Assembly: GCF_900112025.1 (NCBI RefSeq)
Contig: NZ_FOKL01000003.1
Span: forward strand, 496,001-560,000
Length of the DNA: 64,000 nt
Reading direction: 5' to 3'
Source of the DNA: Janthinobacterium sp. 344
GTDB lineage: Bacteria > Pseudomonadota > Gammaproteobacteria > Burkholderiales > Burkholderiaceae_D
The notes beneath the pieces are model-generated. The model ran no database searches. It was not told the origin of the DNA and was given only the letters and a program-made list of their open reading frames with translations. Below are positions 1-8,543 of the stretch, piece by piece. Made by a program: the position numbers and the translations under genes. The first letter of the stretch is position 1. Each line of letters opens with the position of its first letter.

Positions 1-165
1 ACATTCCTTTGTCTTATAGCAAAAGATGCGAACGCACGGGCGCAAGCCCCGCAGGGCGTGGAAATTATCAAAAACAGCATGGAAAAAGCAGCGGCGGCGC
101 GTGTCGAAAACCACGCGCCGGGCAGATCCGGGAAGGGAGAAAAACGGGGCGCGGCGGCGGGGCGC

Positions 166-657
166 TCAGCGCAGGATGGCGGGCGCCACGGGCAAGGTTT
201 CCAGGGCGATAAAAGCGTCAAGCGCGCGGCGCATGTCGTCGAACACCTGCTTGCCGTAGGCCGCCTCCAGGCTGGCATACTGCAAGTCGATCAGCTTGCC
301 CATCTGCAGCAACAGGCTGGCGCCCGCCTCCGACAGGTGCACCTTGCGGCGGCGCTGGTCGCCTTCGAACTTGCTGCGCCCGATCAGGCCGATTTCTTCC
401 ATGCGCGCCAGGATGCCGCTCATGCTGGGACTGGAGATCTGGCAGATGTCGCACAGCTCGCGCGGCTCCAAGGTCGGGCTTTCATTGAGCGCGCGCATGA
501 TGCGCCACTGCTGCTCCGTCACCCCGAAGTGATTGAGGATGGGGCGAAAGTGCTGCAGCAGGCTTTCGCGCGCCTTCAGCAGCAGTTGCGGCATGTTCGG
601 ATAACGGATCGGTAACTGCAAGCGGAACTCCCGGGGTGGCCAGCGAATGGGTGTCAT
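166..657 (-). CDS. hpaR: MarR-family regulator, HpaR-like
   Basis: A 163-aa winged-helix repressor. The run TEQQWRI followed by R-x-L-x-ESP, and the wing segment GDQRRRKV, match HpaR, the MarR-type repressor of homoprotocatechuate (4-hydroxyphenylacetate) degradation. I place the start at the ATG at 657; an internal ATG at 594 (MPQLLLKARE) is as plausible because HpaR proteins usually begin close to that motif and neither has a strong ribosome site. No hpa catabolic genes are visible in the window, so the HpaR name rests on sequence resemblance only. It may serve another aromatic pathway or genes left of position 1. Confidence 0.8.
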   Translation of the reverse strand: MTPIRWPPREFRLQLPIRYPNMPQLLLKARESLLQHFRPILNHFGVTEQQWRIMRALNESPTLEPRELCDICQISSPSMSGILARMEEIGLIGRSKFEGDQRRRKVHLSEAGASLLLQMGKLIDLQYASLEAAYGKQVFDDMRRALDAFIALETLPVAPAILR

Positions 658-759
658 TATACGACTCGCCCGGGGGGAATGGCAGGCGGAAATGCGCGGC
701 AATACGGCGGAGCAATACGCCCGCTGCCCGCACGCCGCCTGCCCTCGTCCTGTCTACGG

Positions 760-799
760 CGCGCTGACCGCACGCGGCGCGCCGCGTGCGGTCAGCGCG
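760..799. terminator. Perfect 40-bp palindrome abutting the DUF885 stop
   Basis: Bases 760-799 read identically on both strands (arms cgcgctgaccgcacgcggcg and its complement, with no unpaired centre). The element touches the stop codon of the DUF885 gene (800-802) and lies between that gene and the HpaR-like gene's upstream region. There is no T-run on either side, so it is not a textbook intrinsic terminator. It could be a transcript-end stabiliser or a very strong protein site. Confidence 0.5.
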
Positions 800-2617
800 T
801 CAGCCCCTGGCTTTTTTCTGCTCGGGGATGAAATGCTCGCGCACGGCCTTGGCCAGCAGGTCCGGCGGCAGCAAGCCCTGGCCCAGCAGGAAGTTATTGA
901 AGGCCAGGCGGTCGAATTTGTCGCCCAGCGCCAGCTCCGTTTCCGCGCGCAACTGCAGGATGCGCGTGTAGCCATAGAAGTAGCTGCCCGCCTGGCCCGG
1001 CATGTTGAAGGTGTAGCGGTCCAGTTCCTGGCGCGCCATCGGTTTCGACAGCATCACTTCGTCCGTCAGGATGCGCCCCGCTTCCTCGCGCGTGACCTGC
1101 CCCAGGTTCAGCATCGGGTCGAGCATGGCGCGCGCCGCGCGCAGCATGCGGAACTGCAGCGCGATGAACTGGCCTTCGGCCGGCTCGTAGGGGATCATCT
1201 CCGCTTCCGCGTACAGGGCCCAGCCTTCCACGTTGACGCTGTTGAACGCATACAGGCTGCGCGCCTGCGACACGCCCCGTTCCACCATGGCGCTGAACTG
1301 CAGCTCGTGGCCGGGACGGCCCTCGTGCGCGCTCAGGGTCCAGGCGGCGCCGGCGAAATTGAAGTCGTCATACGCTTCGCCCTTGCCGCTGCTGGTCGGA
1401 TTGCTGACGGGGAGGACGAACTGGCCGTGTTCCCCCGTGTTGCCGATCAGCGGAGGCGGACGCATATGCGGCGCCGGCTGGGCCGCCGATTCGGCGCTTG
1501 ACGCCAGGCGCATGGTCATGGCGCGTTGCGGCACGTCGACCACGCGCTGCGCGCGGATGCGTTCTTCCAGCTGCGTATTGACGCCCTTGTAGTGCGCTTC
1601 GAGCTGCGCGTCGGGGATGGAATCGCTTTTCAGCGCGCGCAGCACCTGGCGGTAGTCACTGCCATCGACGCCCTTCAGCGCCAGCTTGGCCGCCACCACG
1701 GGCGCCAGCGCCTGCATGGCGGCGCGCGTTTCCAGGTAGGCCACCTCGGCCCGTTCCACCAGCGCGCGCGGCTCAATGTCGATGCCCACCTGCTTCAGGC
1801 GGAATGCATACAGCTCGGGCGCCATGCGGAAATCCGTGCGCGACAGCGGCAGCACGACCTGCTTTTCCCATGCCGCATAATCGTTCAGCTGCTGCTCCAT
1901 GGCCGCCAGCGCGCTGTCCGCCCCCGCAATTTTCATGTCGGCGAACAGCTTGCGGATGCCGGCGACATAGGTCGGCACGTTTTCCAGCGACTGCTCCACC
2001 TGCAGGCGCACGGGCCCTGCCAGACCCTTCTGGCCGATTTTCTCCGTGAAGCGCGCCTTCGCCTGCTGCGTGATCGGCGTGCTGCCCGGATACTGGCCCA
2101 CGTAGCGCTGCAGCCTTTCCAGCGCCTTGGCGCGGCGCGCCGCCGGGCGCTGCTCCTGCAGCAGGCTTTGCATGCTGCCAAAGACCATTTGCGGCACGTC
2201 GACCCACGGCAAGCTGTGCTTGGCTTCGAGCTGGGCGCCGGCGATTTCCTGGTCGACGGCGTTCGTCAGGATCTGCAGGTCCTGGCGGATGCGCTCATCC
2301 TTTTCCGCCGCCAGCCTTTGCTGCAGCTGCGCGCGCGCCTGCTGCATGGCGGCCACGTAGCGCTCCGTGATCTTCGGTCCCAGGTCGGCGGCCAGGCCGT
2401 CATATTCGATCAAGCCCGTGTCCGACGCGTTTTCAGGCGAGAACCGCGCCTGCGCCGCCAGCACGATGGCCGCATTGCGGTTGCTGGCGTCGACCCAGGC
2501 GGACGACGCGCTGGCGGCGGCCGGGGTTGCGGGGGCAGCGGCCATGGCAGGCATGGCAAACGCGGTGGAGAGCAAGGCGGCCAGTACGGTCTGGTGCAAT
2601 TTCGGGATGACGGACAT
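800..2617 (-). CDS. DUF885-family exported metallopeptidase-like protein
   Basis: A 605-aa protein with a cleavable signal peptide (residues 1 to about 27, ending AMA). The C-terminal half carries the DUF885 signatures HEGRPGHELQ, a zinc-site-like HExxxH run, and EGWALYAE with its conserved glutamate. DUF885 proteins are thought to be zinc-dependent peptidases or hydrolases of the bacterial envelope; the substrate is not known. The ATG at 2617 follows a good purine-rich site (aggaaggaa). It stands alone between two regulators, and its 3' end runs into a perfect 40-bp palindrome. Confidence 0.88.
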   Translation of the reverse strand: MSVIPKLHQTVLAALLSTAFAMPAMAAAPATPAAASASSAWVDASNRNAAIVLAAQARFSPENASDTGLIEYDGLAADLGPKITERYVAAMQQARAQLQQRLAAEKDERIRQDLQILTNAVDQEIAGAQLEAKHSLPWVDVPQMVFGSMQSLLQEQRPAARRAKALERLQRYVGQYPGSTPITQQAKARFTEKIGQKGLAGPVRLQVEQSLENVPTYVAGIRKLFADMKIAGADSALAAMEQQLNDYAAWEKQVVLPLSRTDFRMAPELYAFRLKQVGIDIEPRALVERAEVAYLETRAAMQALAPVVAAKLALKGVDGSDYRQVLRALKSDSIPDAQLEAHYKGVNTQLEERIRAQRVVDVPQRAMTMRLASSAESAAQPAPHMRPPPLIGNTGEHGQFVLPVSNPTSSGKGEAYDDFNFAGAAWTLSAHEGRPGHELQFSAMVERGVSQARSLYAFNSVNVEGWALYAEAEMIPYEPAEGQFIALQFRMLRAARAMLDPMLNLGQVTREEAGRILTDEVMLSKPMARQELDRYTFNMPGQAGSYFYGYTRILQLRAETELALGDKFDRLAFNNFLLGQGLLPPDLLAKAVREHFIPEQKKARG

Positions 2618-2683
2618 CGGGGGATTCCTTCCTGAGGTGAGCGATGAGCGAAGCGACGAGTATCGGCCAGCGCCGCATGCCTG

Positions 2684-3724
2684 TCAATTCAGACCATTCA
2701 GGGGCGGCAGATTCCAGGGCGTGACGACCTGGATGGCGGACAGTGGCGGCGCTTGCGCCAGGGCCGGCAGCGCGCCCTGCGCCCGCAATATCTCCTGGCA
2801 CGCGCGGCGCATGTCCTGGCCCAGGTCATGGTGCAGCACCGCGTGGATGGCGCCCGCCTCAAGCAGCGCCAGGTTATCCGCATCGAGGTCATGGCCGATG
2901 AAGACCTGGCAGCGCCGCCCCGCCTGCGCGAATGCCTGCACGATGGCGGCATTGCCGCCGCCGATCGAGTACACGGCGGCGATGCCCGGATGCGCGGCCA
3001 GCGCCTGGCGCACCAGCGCCCCTGTGGCGCCATCGATGCCCTGCCCTTCGCTCGCTTCGACGATGCTCACATGCCGGTGCCGCTCGCGCAGCGCGCGGCG
3101 AAAGCCGATCTCGCGCTCTTCCTCGCCATGAAAACGGTTGCTGCTCAGAGTCACCAGCACCTGCTGTTTTTTACGGCCGCCCAGCCACTGGCCGAGCAGG
3201 TAGGCGGCCGTCTCGCCCGCCGCGCGGTTATCCATGCCCACGTAGCTGCGGCGCGCGGAAGCGGGTAAATCCGTCACCAGGGTCACGACGGGAATGCCGG
3301 CCGCCGCCAGCCGGTTCACCGCTTCCGCCACCGCCGGCAAGTCCGGTGCTTTCAGCAGCACACCGTGGCTGCCGTTCTTGCGGAAGCGATCGAGCAGGCC
3401 GACGATGCCCTCCGCCGCCAGGGTTTCGTGCAGGTGAAAGCGCGACCGCAGCACGGCCGGCTGCAGCGACGGCAGTTCCGCTTCCAGCGCGGCGCGCACG
3501 GCATCCGTGAAGCGGCGCGGCGCCACCATCAGCACGTCGAGCATGAATTTTCTGCCGGACAGTCCCACCTGCGTGCTTTGCCGCGCCAGTTCGTCCAGCG
3601 CCTGCATCACGCGGCGCACGGTGCCGGCATGCACGCCGCCGCGCTGCTTGATCACGCGGTCGACGGTGGCCACGCTGACGCCGGCCTGCAGCGCCACCAC
3701 CTTGACGGGGAAAGGATGGGTCAT
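2684..3724 (-). CDS. LacI-family transcriptional regulator
   Basis: A 346-aa protein with a LacI-type helix-turn-helix at residues 7-28 (VVALQAGVSVATVDRVI) and a periplasmic-binding-protein-like sensor domain from about residue 60 (MDNRAAGETAAYLL, SIGGGNAAIVQAF). Such proteins repress sugar or polyol genes until a small ligand binds. It is transcribed away from a PhyH-family dioxygenase and a Gfo/Idh/MocA oxidoreductase across a 104-bp gap, so it is probably their regulator and its own. The ligand cannot be told from sequence. Confidence 0.92.
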   Translation of the reverse strand: MTHPFPVKVVALQAGVSVATVDRVIKQRGGVHAGTVRRVMQALDELARQSTQVGLSGRKFMLDVLMVAPRRFTDAVRAALEAELPSLQPAVLRSRFHLHETLAAEGIVGLLDRFRKNGSHGVLLKAPDLPAVAEAVNRLAAAGIPVVTLVTDLPASARRSYVGMDNRAAGETAAYLLGQWLGGRKKQQVLVTLSSNRFHGEEEREIGFRRALRERHRHVSIVEASEGQGIDGATGALVRQALAAHPGIAAVYSIGGGNAAIVQAFAQAGRRCQVFIGHDLDADNLALLEAGAIHAVLHHDLGQDMRRACQEILRAQGALPALAQAPPLSAIQVVTPWNLPPLNGLN

Positions 3725-3828
3725 GCGGTGTCCAATTCGAATTGATGGTTTTTTGATGGATTTCTTGATGAAAAATGCTGCTTTCCATCCCTATACTGAT
3801 TCTACAGTTTAAACAACGGAGACACCGC
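3725..3828. promoter_or_regulatory. Divergent control region lacI-type / PhyH
   Basis: The AT-rich gap holds a perfect 12-bp palindrome CAATTCGAATTG at 3733-3744, nine bases from the regulator's start codon. It also holds three direct TTGATG repeats at 3742, 3753 and 3765, spaced 11 and 12 bp, and a TATACT -10 candidate at 3792-3797 reading towards the PhyH gene. The ribosome site acggaga lies before ATG 3829. Palindrome plus phased repeats is what a LacI-type operator region would look like; binding is inferred. Confidence 0.55.
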
Positions 3829-5019
3829 ATGCACACCACCGACGCCGCCGCGCCGCCCGCCCCCTTCTGGCTGTCGCAGCAAGACTGCCACCTCGATGAG
3901 TTCATCCGCACCGTCGAGCGCCGCACGGCGCTGGCCGCCTATCCCCACGCCGCCGCAGTGGAGGAAAATATCCTCGTCTACGATTGCGACCAGGTGCGCG
4001 CCCTGGCCAGCGACCCGGTAGCGCTGCGCGCGCTGCAGGCCGAATGGGGCCAGGCCCTGCTGGACGGCCCGGGCGTCGTCGTGCTGAAACGCGCCGTCGC
4101 CGACATGGTGTGCCTGGAACAGGTGAATCGCGTGTTTCACGCGCTAATCGCCGAACAGCATGCCAGCGGCCAGGCGGGCGGCGACCATTTCGCCAAGCCG
4201 GGCGCGAATGACCGCATCTGGAACGCCCAGCAAAAGCTGTGCCTGCGCGCGCCGGAAGCGTTCGCCCGTTATTACGCCAATCCCGTCTTCGCCTGGATCT
4301 GCCAGGCCTGGCTGGGTCCCGCCTACCAGATGACGGCGCAGGTCAATGTCGTCAATCCCGGTGGCGCCGCCCAGGCGCCGCACCGCGACTATCACCTGGG
4401 CTTCCAGAGCGCGGCCAGTTGCGAAGCCTATCCCGCTCCCGTGCACCAGATGTCCGCCCTGCTCACCTTGCAAGGCGCCGTCGCCCACTGCGACATGCCG
4501 CTGGCATCCGGCCCGACCCTGTACCTGCCGTATTCGCAGCGGTATCGCGCTGGCTTCCTGGCCTGGCAGCAGCGGCCGTTCCGCGACTATTTCGCCCGGC
4601 ACTGCGTGCAGCTGCCCCTCGCCAAAGGCGACGCCGTGTTCTTCAACCCCGCCCTGTTCCACGCGGCCGGGCATAACCGCTCGCCCGATATCCACCGCAT
4701 GGCCACGCTGCTGCAGGTGTCGTCGCCATTCGGCCGTGCCATGGAAGCGCTGGACCGGCGCGCCATGAGCGCCGCCCTGTACCCCGCCCTGCAAGCCTTG
4801 CGCAAGCAAGGCACCCTGTCCGCCGACGGCATCGCGCACGCGGTGGCCGCCTGCGCCGAAGGCTATGCCTTTCCCTGCAACCTCGATCGCGACCAGCCCA
4901 TAGCCGGCATGGCGCCGCCCACGCAGCAGCAACTCATGCTGCAGGCGCTGGCGCAGGACTGGCCCGCCGCGCGCCTGAGCGATGCGCTGGACAGCCACGC
5001 TTGGCGCCAGCAAGCCTGA
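3829..5019 (+). CDS. Phytanoyl-CoA dioxygenase (PhyH) family protein
   Basis: A 396-aa non-haem iron, 2-oxoglutarate-dependent oxygenase. The facial triad is visible: HRD in the run APHRDYHLGF (near residue 185) and the distal His with a 2-oxoglutarate-binding Arg in HAAGHNRSP (near residue 282). The start ATG at 3829 follows cggagacaccgc; an upstream in-frame codon at 3775 lacks a ribosome site. It is followed after 32 nt by a Gfo/Idh/MocA dehydrogenase. The pair, facing a LacI regulator, suggests oxidation of a sugar-, polyol- or amino-sugar-like compound. The substrate is unknown. Confidence 0.85.
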   Translation: MHTTDAAAPPAPFWLSQQDCHLDEFIRTVERRTALAAYPHAAAVEENILVYDCDQVRALASDPVALRALQAEWGQALLDGPGVVVLKRAVADMVCLEQVNRVFHALIAEQHASGQAGGDHFAKPGANDRIWNAQQKLCLRAPEAFARYYANPVFAWICQAWLGPAYQMTAQVNVVNPGGAAQAPHRDYHLGFQSAASCEAYPAPVHQMSALLTLQGAVAHCDMPLASGPTLYLPYSQRYRAGFLAWQQRPFRDYFARHCVQLPLAKGDAVFFNPALFHAAGHNRSPDIHRMATLLQVSSPFGRAMEALDRRAMSAALYPALQALRKQGTLSADGIAHAVAACAEGYAFPCNLDRDQPIAGMAPPTQQQLMLQALAQDWPAARLSDALDSHAWRQQA

Positions 5020-5051
5020 GCCCCACCACATCACCATCGGAGTATCCGCAT

Positions 5052-6170
5052 ATGCAAGACATCCACATCGGCCTGATCGGCGCCGGCTACATGGGCAAGG
5101 CCCACACCATCGCCTACAAGGCCGTGCGCAGCATTTTTCCCTCGGCCCTGAACCCCGTGTGCGACTGCATCGCCACCAGCAGCGACGCAGGCGCGGCGCG
5201 CAGCGCGCGGGAACTGGGCTGGCGGCGCTCCACGGGCGACTGGCGCGCGCTGGTCCATGATCCCGCCATAGACGCCATCCTCGTCGCCACCCCGCCCGCC
5301 ACGCACAAGGAGATCGTGCTGGCCGCGCTGGCCCTGGGCAAACCCGTGTTCTGCGAAAAGCCGCTGGGCTTTTCCGCCGCCGAATCGCTGCAGCTGGCGC
5401 AGGCGGCGGAAAGCGCGGGCGTGGCCAATATGGTCGGCTATAACTACATCCGCACGCCGGCCAGCCAGCTGGCCAGGCAGATCATCGCATCGGGCGAGAT
5501 AGGCGAAATCATCCACGTCGCCGCGGAACACGTGGAAGACTATCTGCACGACCCGCGCGCGCCTGCCTCGTGGCGCACGCGCGCGGCGACGGCGACCGAA
5601 GCGGGCGCGCTGGCCGACGTGGGTTCCCATGTGATCAACCTGGCGCTGCGCCTGGGCGGTCCCGTCGAGGCGCTGGTGGCGGACATGAACACCGTGCACG
5701 CGCGGCGCCAGGGCCCGCAGGACATGGAAGCGGTGGAAAATGACGACCAGGGGAACCTGATGCTGCGCTTTGCCAGCGGCGCGCTGGGCGCGCTGACCTT
5801 CAGCCGCGTGGCGGCCGGGCGCAAGATGGGCTACACCTACCGCATCACGGGGACGAAAGGCGCGATTGCCTTCGACCAGGAAGACCAGAATGCGCTGTGG
5901 CTGTACGACGCCGGCCGTCCCGCCCAGCGCCAGGGCTTCCAGCGCCTGCTGATGGGCCCTGCCCACCCCGACTACCTGGCATTTTCCCAGGGCGCGGGGC
6001 ATGGCACGGGCTATAACGAGCAGATCGTCATCGAGGCGCGCGATTTCCTGCACGCCATCGCCAGCGGCGAACCGGTCTGGCCCACCTTCCGCGACGGCTA
6101 CGAAGTGGACAAGGTGATCGACGCCGCGCTGCGCTCCGTGCAAGAGCGCAGCTGGATTACCCTGCGCTGA
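5052..6170 (+). CDS. Gfo/Idh/MocA-family NAD(P) oxidoreductase
   Basis: A 372-aa dehydrogenase. The Rossmann nucleotide site GLIGAGYMGKAH is at residues 5-16, and the family's CEKPLG motif, with the active-site Lys, lies near residue 100. The C-terminal half is the usual substrate-binding sheet (GSHVINLALRLGG). The family oxidises sugars, cyclitols and their derivatives. The ATG at 5052 has tcggagt upstream; the longer reading from 5001 overlaps the PhyH gene and has no support. It forms a two-gene operon with the dioxygenase. Confidence 0.9.
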   Translation: MQDIHIGLIGAGYMGKAHTIAYKAVRSIFPSALNPVCDCIATSSDAGAARSARELGWRRSTGDWRALVHDPAIDAILVATPPATHKEIVLAALALGKPVFCEKPLGFSAAESLQLAQAAESAGVANMVGYNYIRTPASQLARQIIASGEIGEIIHVAAEHVEDYLHDPRAPASWRTRAATATEAGALADVGSHVINLALRLGGPVEALVADMNTVHARRQGPQDMEAVENDDQGNLMLRFASGALGALTFSRVAAGRKMGYTYRITGTKGAIAFDQEDQNALWLYDAGRPAQRQGFQRLLMGPAHPDYLAFSQGAGHGTGYNEQIVIEARDFLHAIASGEPVWPTFRDGYEVDKVIDAALRSVQERSWITLR

Positions 6171-6179
6171 ACACCTGTC

Positions 6180-6306
6180 AAAACCTGCTGCGCGTCGTGA
6201 TTTACGGCCTCCGATGCTCACTGGCTCGGCGCCCCCCCACCTTCGTACAGTTGCGCTTCTCGAACCAACGGGGGCGCCGAGCCTCCCTTCCGCTCGCCAC
6301 GGTTTT
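6180..6306. repeat. Imperfect palindromic intergenic element / bidirectional terminator
   Basis: Between the convergent Gfo and GH3 genes, AAAACC (6180) and GGTTTT (6301) bound a segment with a perfect 14-bp inner stem (ggctcggcgccccc at 6223-6236 and its complement at 6270-6283; 33-nt loop). The position, between two gene ends, suits a terminator. The outer inverted ends suggest a small dispersed repeat, but I see only one copy in this window. Confidence 0.45.
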
Positions 6307-6317
6307 GTTAGGCGTTG

Positions 6318-8324
6318 TTAGTAAGCCAGGCCGTAGCCGAACTTGTACAGCGGATGGGCCGTGTCATACGGCACGTCCGACTTCTGCACCTGCACTTCGG
6401 CCATCGACGACGGCAGCTCGAACGGCAGCCTGCCTTGCGGCTTGGCCTTGCCCGTCAGGACATCGAACAGCGCGCCGTCGCTCACGCCGAAGTTGGCGAG
6501 GATGGCGCTGGCCTTGTCCTGCACGTTGCCGAGGATGGCCGGACGGTCCAGGTACACGGTGACCACCGTCTTCGGCGCGTATTTCGCCGCGTTCTTGATC
6601 GCCTCGTAGTCGGCGTTGCCGTCCACGTAATCGAGGCGGCCCTCGTGCTGCATGCTGCCGAAGATGTAGTTCGGGTGCAGGGTTTCATACGGCGCGGACA
6701 CGCGCAGCAAGGCCACGTCGGCTTCCTGCGGCGTGGCCACCACCGTGTAGCCATACTGCTTCGCCACGGCGGCGTCGATGCCGTACAGGTAGACTTTCTT
6801 GACGCTGGCCGCCAGCGGCAAGACCTTGTCCTTGTTTTCCAGCAGCACCAGCGAGCGGCGCTGCGCATCCAGGCCCGCCTCGACGAAGTCCGCCTTGCCC
6901 ACCGTGGCCGCCGCCTTGGCCGTATCGACAAACGGATGCTCGAACAGGCCCTGCTTGAATTTCTGCACCAGGATGCGCCGCGCCGACGCATTGATGCGCG
7001 CTTCCGTCAGCTGGCCGCGCTGCACGGCTTGCGTCAGGTACGGCGCTTCCGTCACGCCGCCAAACTGGTCCATCCCCGCCGTGACGGCCTTGACGTAGCG
7101 CTCGGCCTTGGTGGCGTCTTCCATGCCCCACGGCGTGCCAAAGCCGATGAACGATGGCGCGACGCCCGGCGCCGTGCCGTTGCGGCAGTTGGCGTCGCAA
7201 TCGGAGGTGATGCCCCAGTCGGACAGGATCACGCCCTCGAAACCATATTTGCCGCGCAGCAGATCCGTCAGCATGGTCTTGCTGAAGCCGGCCGCCACCT
7301 GCTCCAGCGTGATGCCGTCGATCGTGATATTGCCGTCCGGCAGGGCATAGGTCGGCATGACGGAAGCCGCCTTGGCCGTGAACGCGCCTTCGAACGGCTT
7401 CACGTGGTACGCAAAATTATTGCCCGGATAGGTCATGTAGCGGCCATAGTAATTGTGGCCGTCGAAGCCCTCCTTCGTCGCGCCGTAGCCGACCCAGTGC
7501 TTGACGACGGCCACGACGCTGCCGTCATGCAGGCCCGTGTTCCCGTCCTGGAAACCTTCGATATAGTGCTGCACCATGCGCCTGGCCAGGTCGGCGTCTT
7601 CGCCAAAGGTGCCGTTGATGCGCGACCAGCGCGGCTCGGTGGCCAGGTCCGCCTGCGGCGACAGCGCTTGCGTGATGCCGACAGCCAGGTATTCCTGGCG
7701 CGCGATGTCGCCGAAACGGCGCACCAGCGCATCGTCGCCGATGGCCGCCAGCCCCAGGGTTTCCGGCCACTGCGAGAAGCCGGAGGTAGCCGCGCTGGCG
7801 CCCACCGTGTACTGGAAATGGTGGCGCGGGTCCGTGCTGATGGACACAGGGATGCCATGGCGCGACGTTTCGCTCAGGGCCTGCAGCTTGTTGTACTGGG
7901 CCGCCATGTTGGCCGTGTCACCCGCCATGCGCGTGATGAAGGTATTCACGTACTGTTTGACGACCAGCTCTTGCAGGGCCGCCAGGTCGTATGCGCCGCC
8001 GAGGCCGATGCCGGAGGGGTCGGCCACGGTGGGCGCCGTGCCATGCATCATCAGGCCGGCCTTTTCATCGAGGCTCATGCGCGACAGCAGGTCGTCGGCC
8101 CGCGCCTCGGCGGACAGGCGCCAATCCTCGTACGGATCGATCTTGCCGTTGCGGTTCATGTCCTTGAAGGTGTAGCCGTCGACCTTCAGCAGATTGAACG
8201 TGGTGGCGCCGAACACGGGCTGCGTGTATTCCTCGCTGACGGTATCGTTGCCGCAGGCGGCCAGGGCAAGCGCGGCGACGCAGCCGGCGACCACGCGGGC
8301 CATCGGTTTCATTGTGCAATTCAT
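6318..8324 (-). CDS. Glycoside hydrolase family 3 lipoprotein (beta-glucosidase-like)
   Basis: A 668-aa exported enzyme. The signal peptide ends in a lipobox LAAC with Cys24, so it is probably a lipoprotein. Residues 55-66 form a complete EF-hand/dockerin-type calcium loop (D-x-N-x-N-G-x-I-x-x-x-E). The GH3 (alpha/beta)8 domain follows, with KHWVGYG and the nucleophile Asp in GVILSDWG, then the second alpha/beta domain. GH3 enzymes remove non-reducing beta-linked sugars. I chose ATG 8324 because GGAG sits six bases upstream; ATG 8327 and a TTG at 8336 are alternatives. An AraC regulator lies divergently, and is probably its activator. Confidence 0.92.
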   Translation of the reverse strand: MNCTMKPMARVVAGCVAALALAACGNDTVSEEYTQPVFGATTFNLLKVDGYTFKDMNRNGKIDPYEDWRLSAEARADDLLSRMSLDEKAGLMMHGTAPTVADPSGIGLGGAYDLAALQELVVKQYVNTFITRMAGDTANMAAQYNKLQALSETSRHGIPVSISTDPRHHFQYTVGASAATSGFSQWPETLGLAAIGDDALVRRFGDIARQEYLAVGITQALSPQADLATEPRWSRINGTFGEDADLARRMVQHYIEGFQDGNTGLHDGSVVAVVKHWVGYGATKEGFDGHNYYGRYMTYPGNNFAYHVKPFEGAFTAKAASVMPTYALPDGNITIDGITLEQVAAGFSKTMLTDLLRGKYGFEGVILSDWGITSDCDANCRNGTAPGVAPSFIGFGTPWGMEDATKAERYVKAVTAGMDQFGGVTEAPYLTQAVQRGQLTEARINASARRILVQKFKQGLFEHPFVDTAKAAATVGKADFVEAGLDAQRRSLVLLENKDKVLPLAASVKKVYLYGIDAAVAKQYGYTVVATPQEADVALLRVSAPYETLHPNYIFGSMQHEGRLDYVDGNADYEAIKNAAKYAPKTVVTVYLDRPAILGNVQDKASAILANFGVSDGALFDVLTGKAKPQGRLPFELPSSMAEVQVQKSDVPYDTAHPLYKFGYGLAY

Positions 8325-8543
8325 CATTATCTCCAAGACTGTTTTTGTAGGTATCCGGGCGGTATCAGGACCGGCCCGGAATCAATATAGCGTGAGAATG
8401 CGTGAGTTTCTTGACTGCGCAGCACGCGTTTTGTACCCGCGAAAACAATTTTTGGTTAGGTGGCAGGACAACCAACAATTTCCTACAAAGTGCTAATATT
8501 TGTGAAAAATTACTACAACAAGCAGCATAAGCAGGAGACACCC

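Noticed and set aside
1-165. Left-edge sequence as a partial gene
   Set aside because: Open frames exist in several phases but none has a recognisable protein ending.
6315-8390. Plus-strand open frame of 691 codons
   Set aside because: Antisense shadow of the GH3 lipoprotein; no motif, no ribosome site, biased composition.
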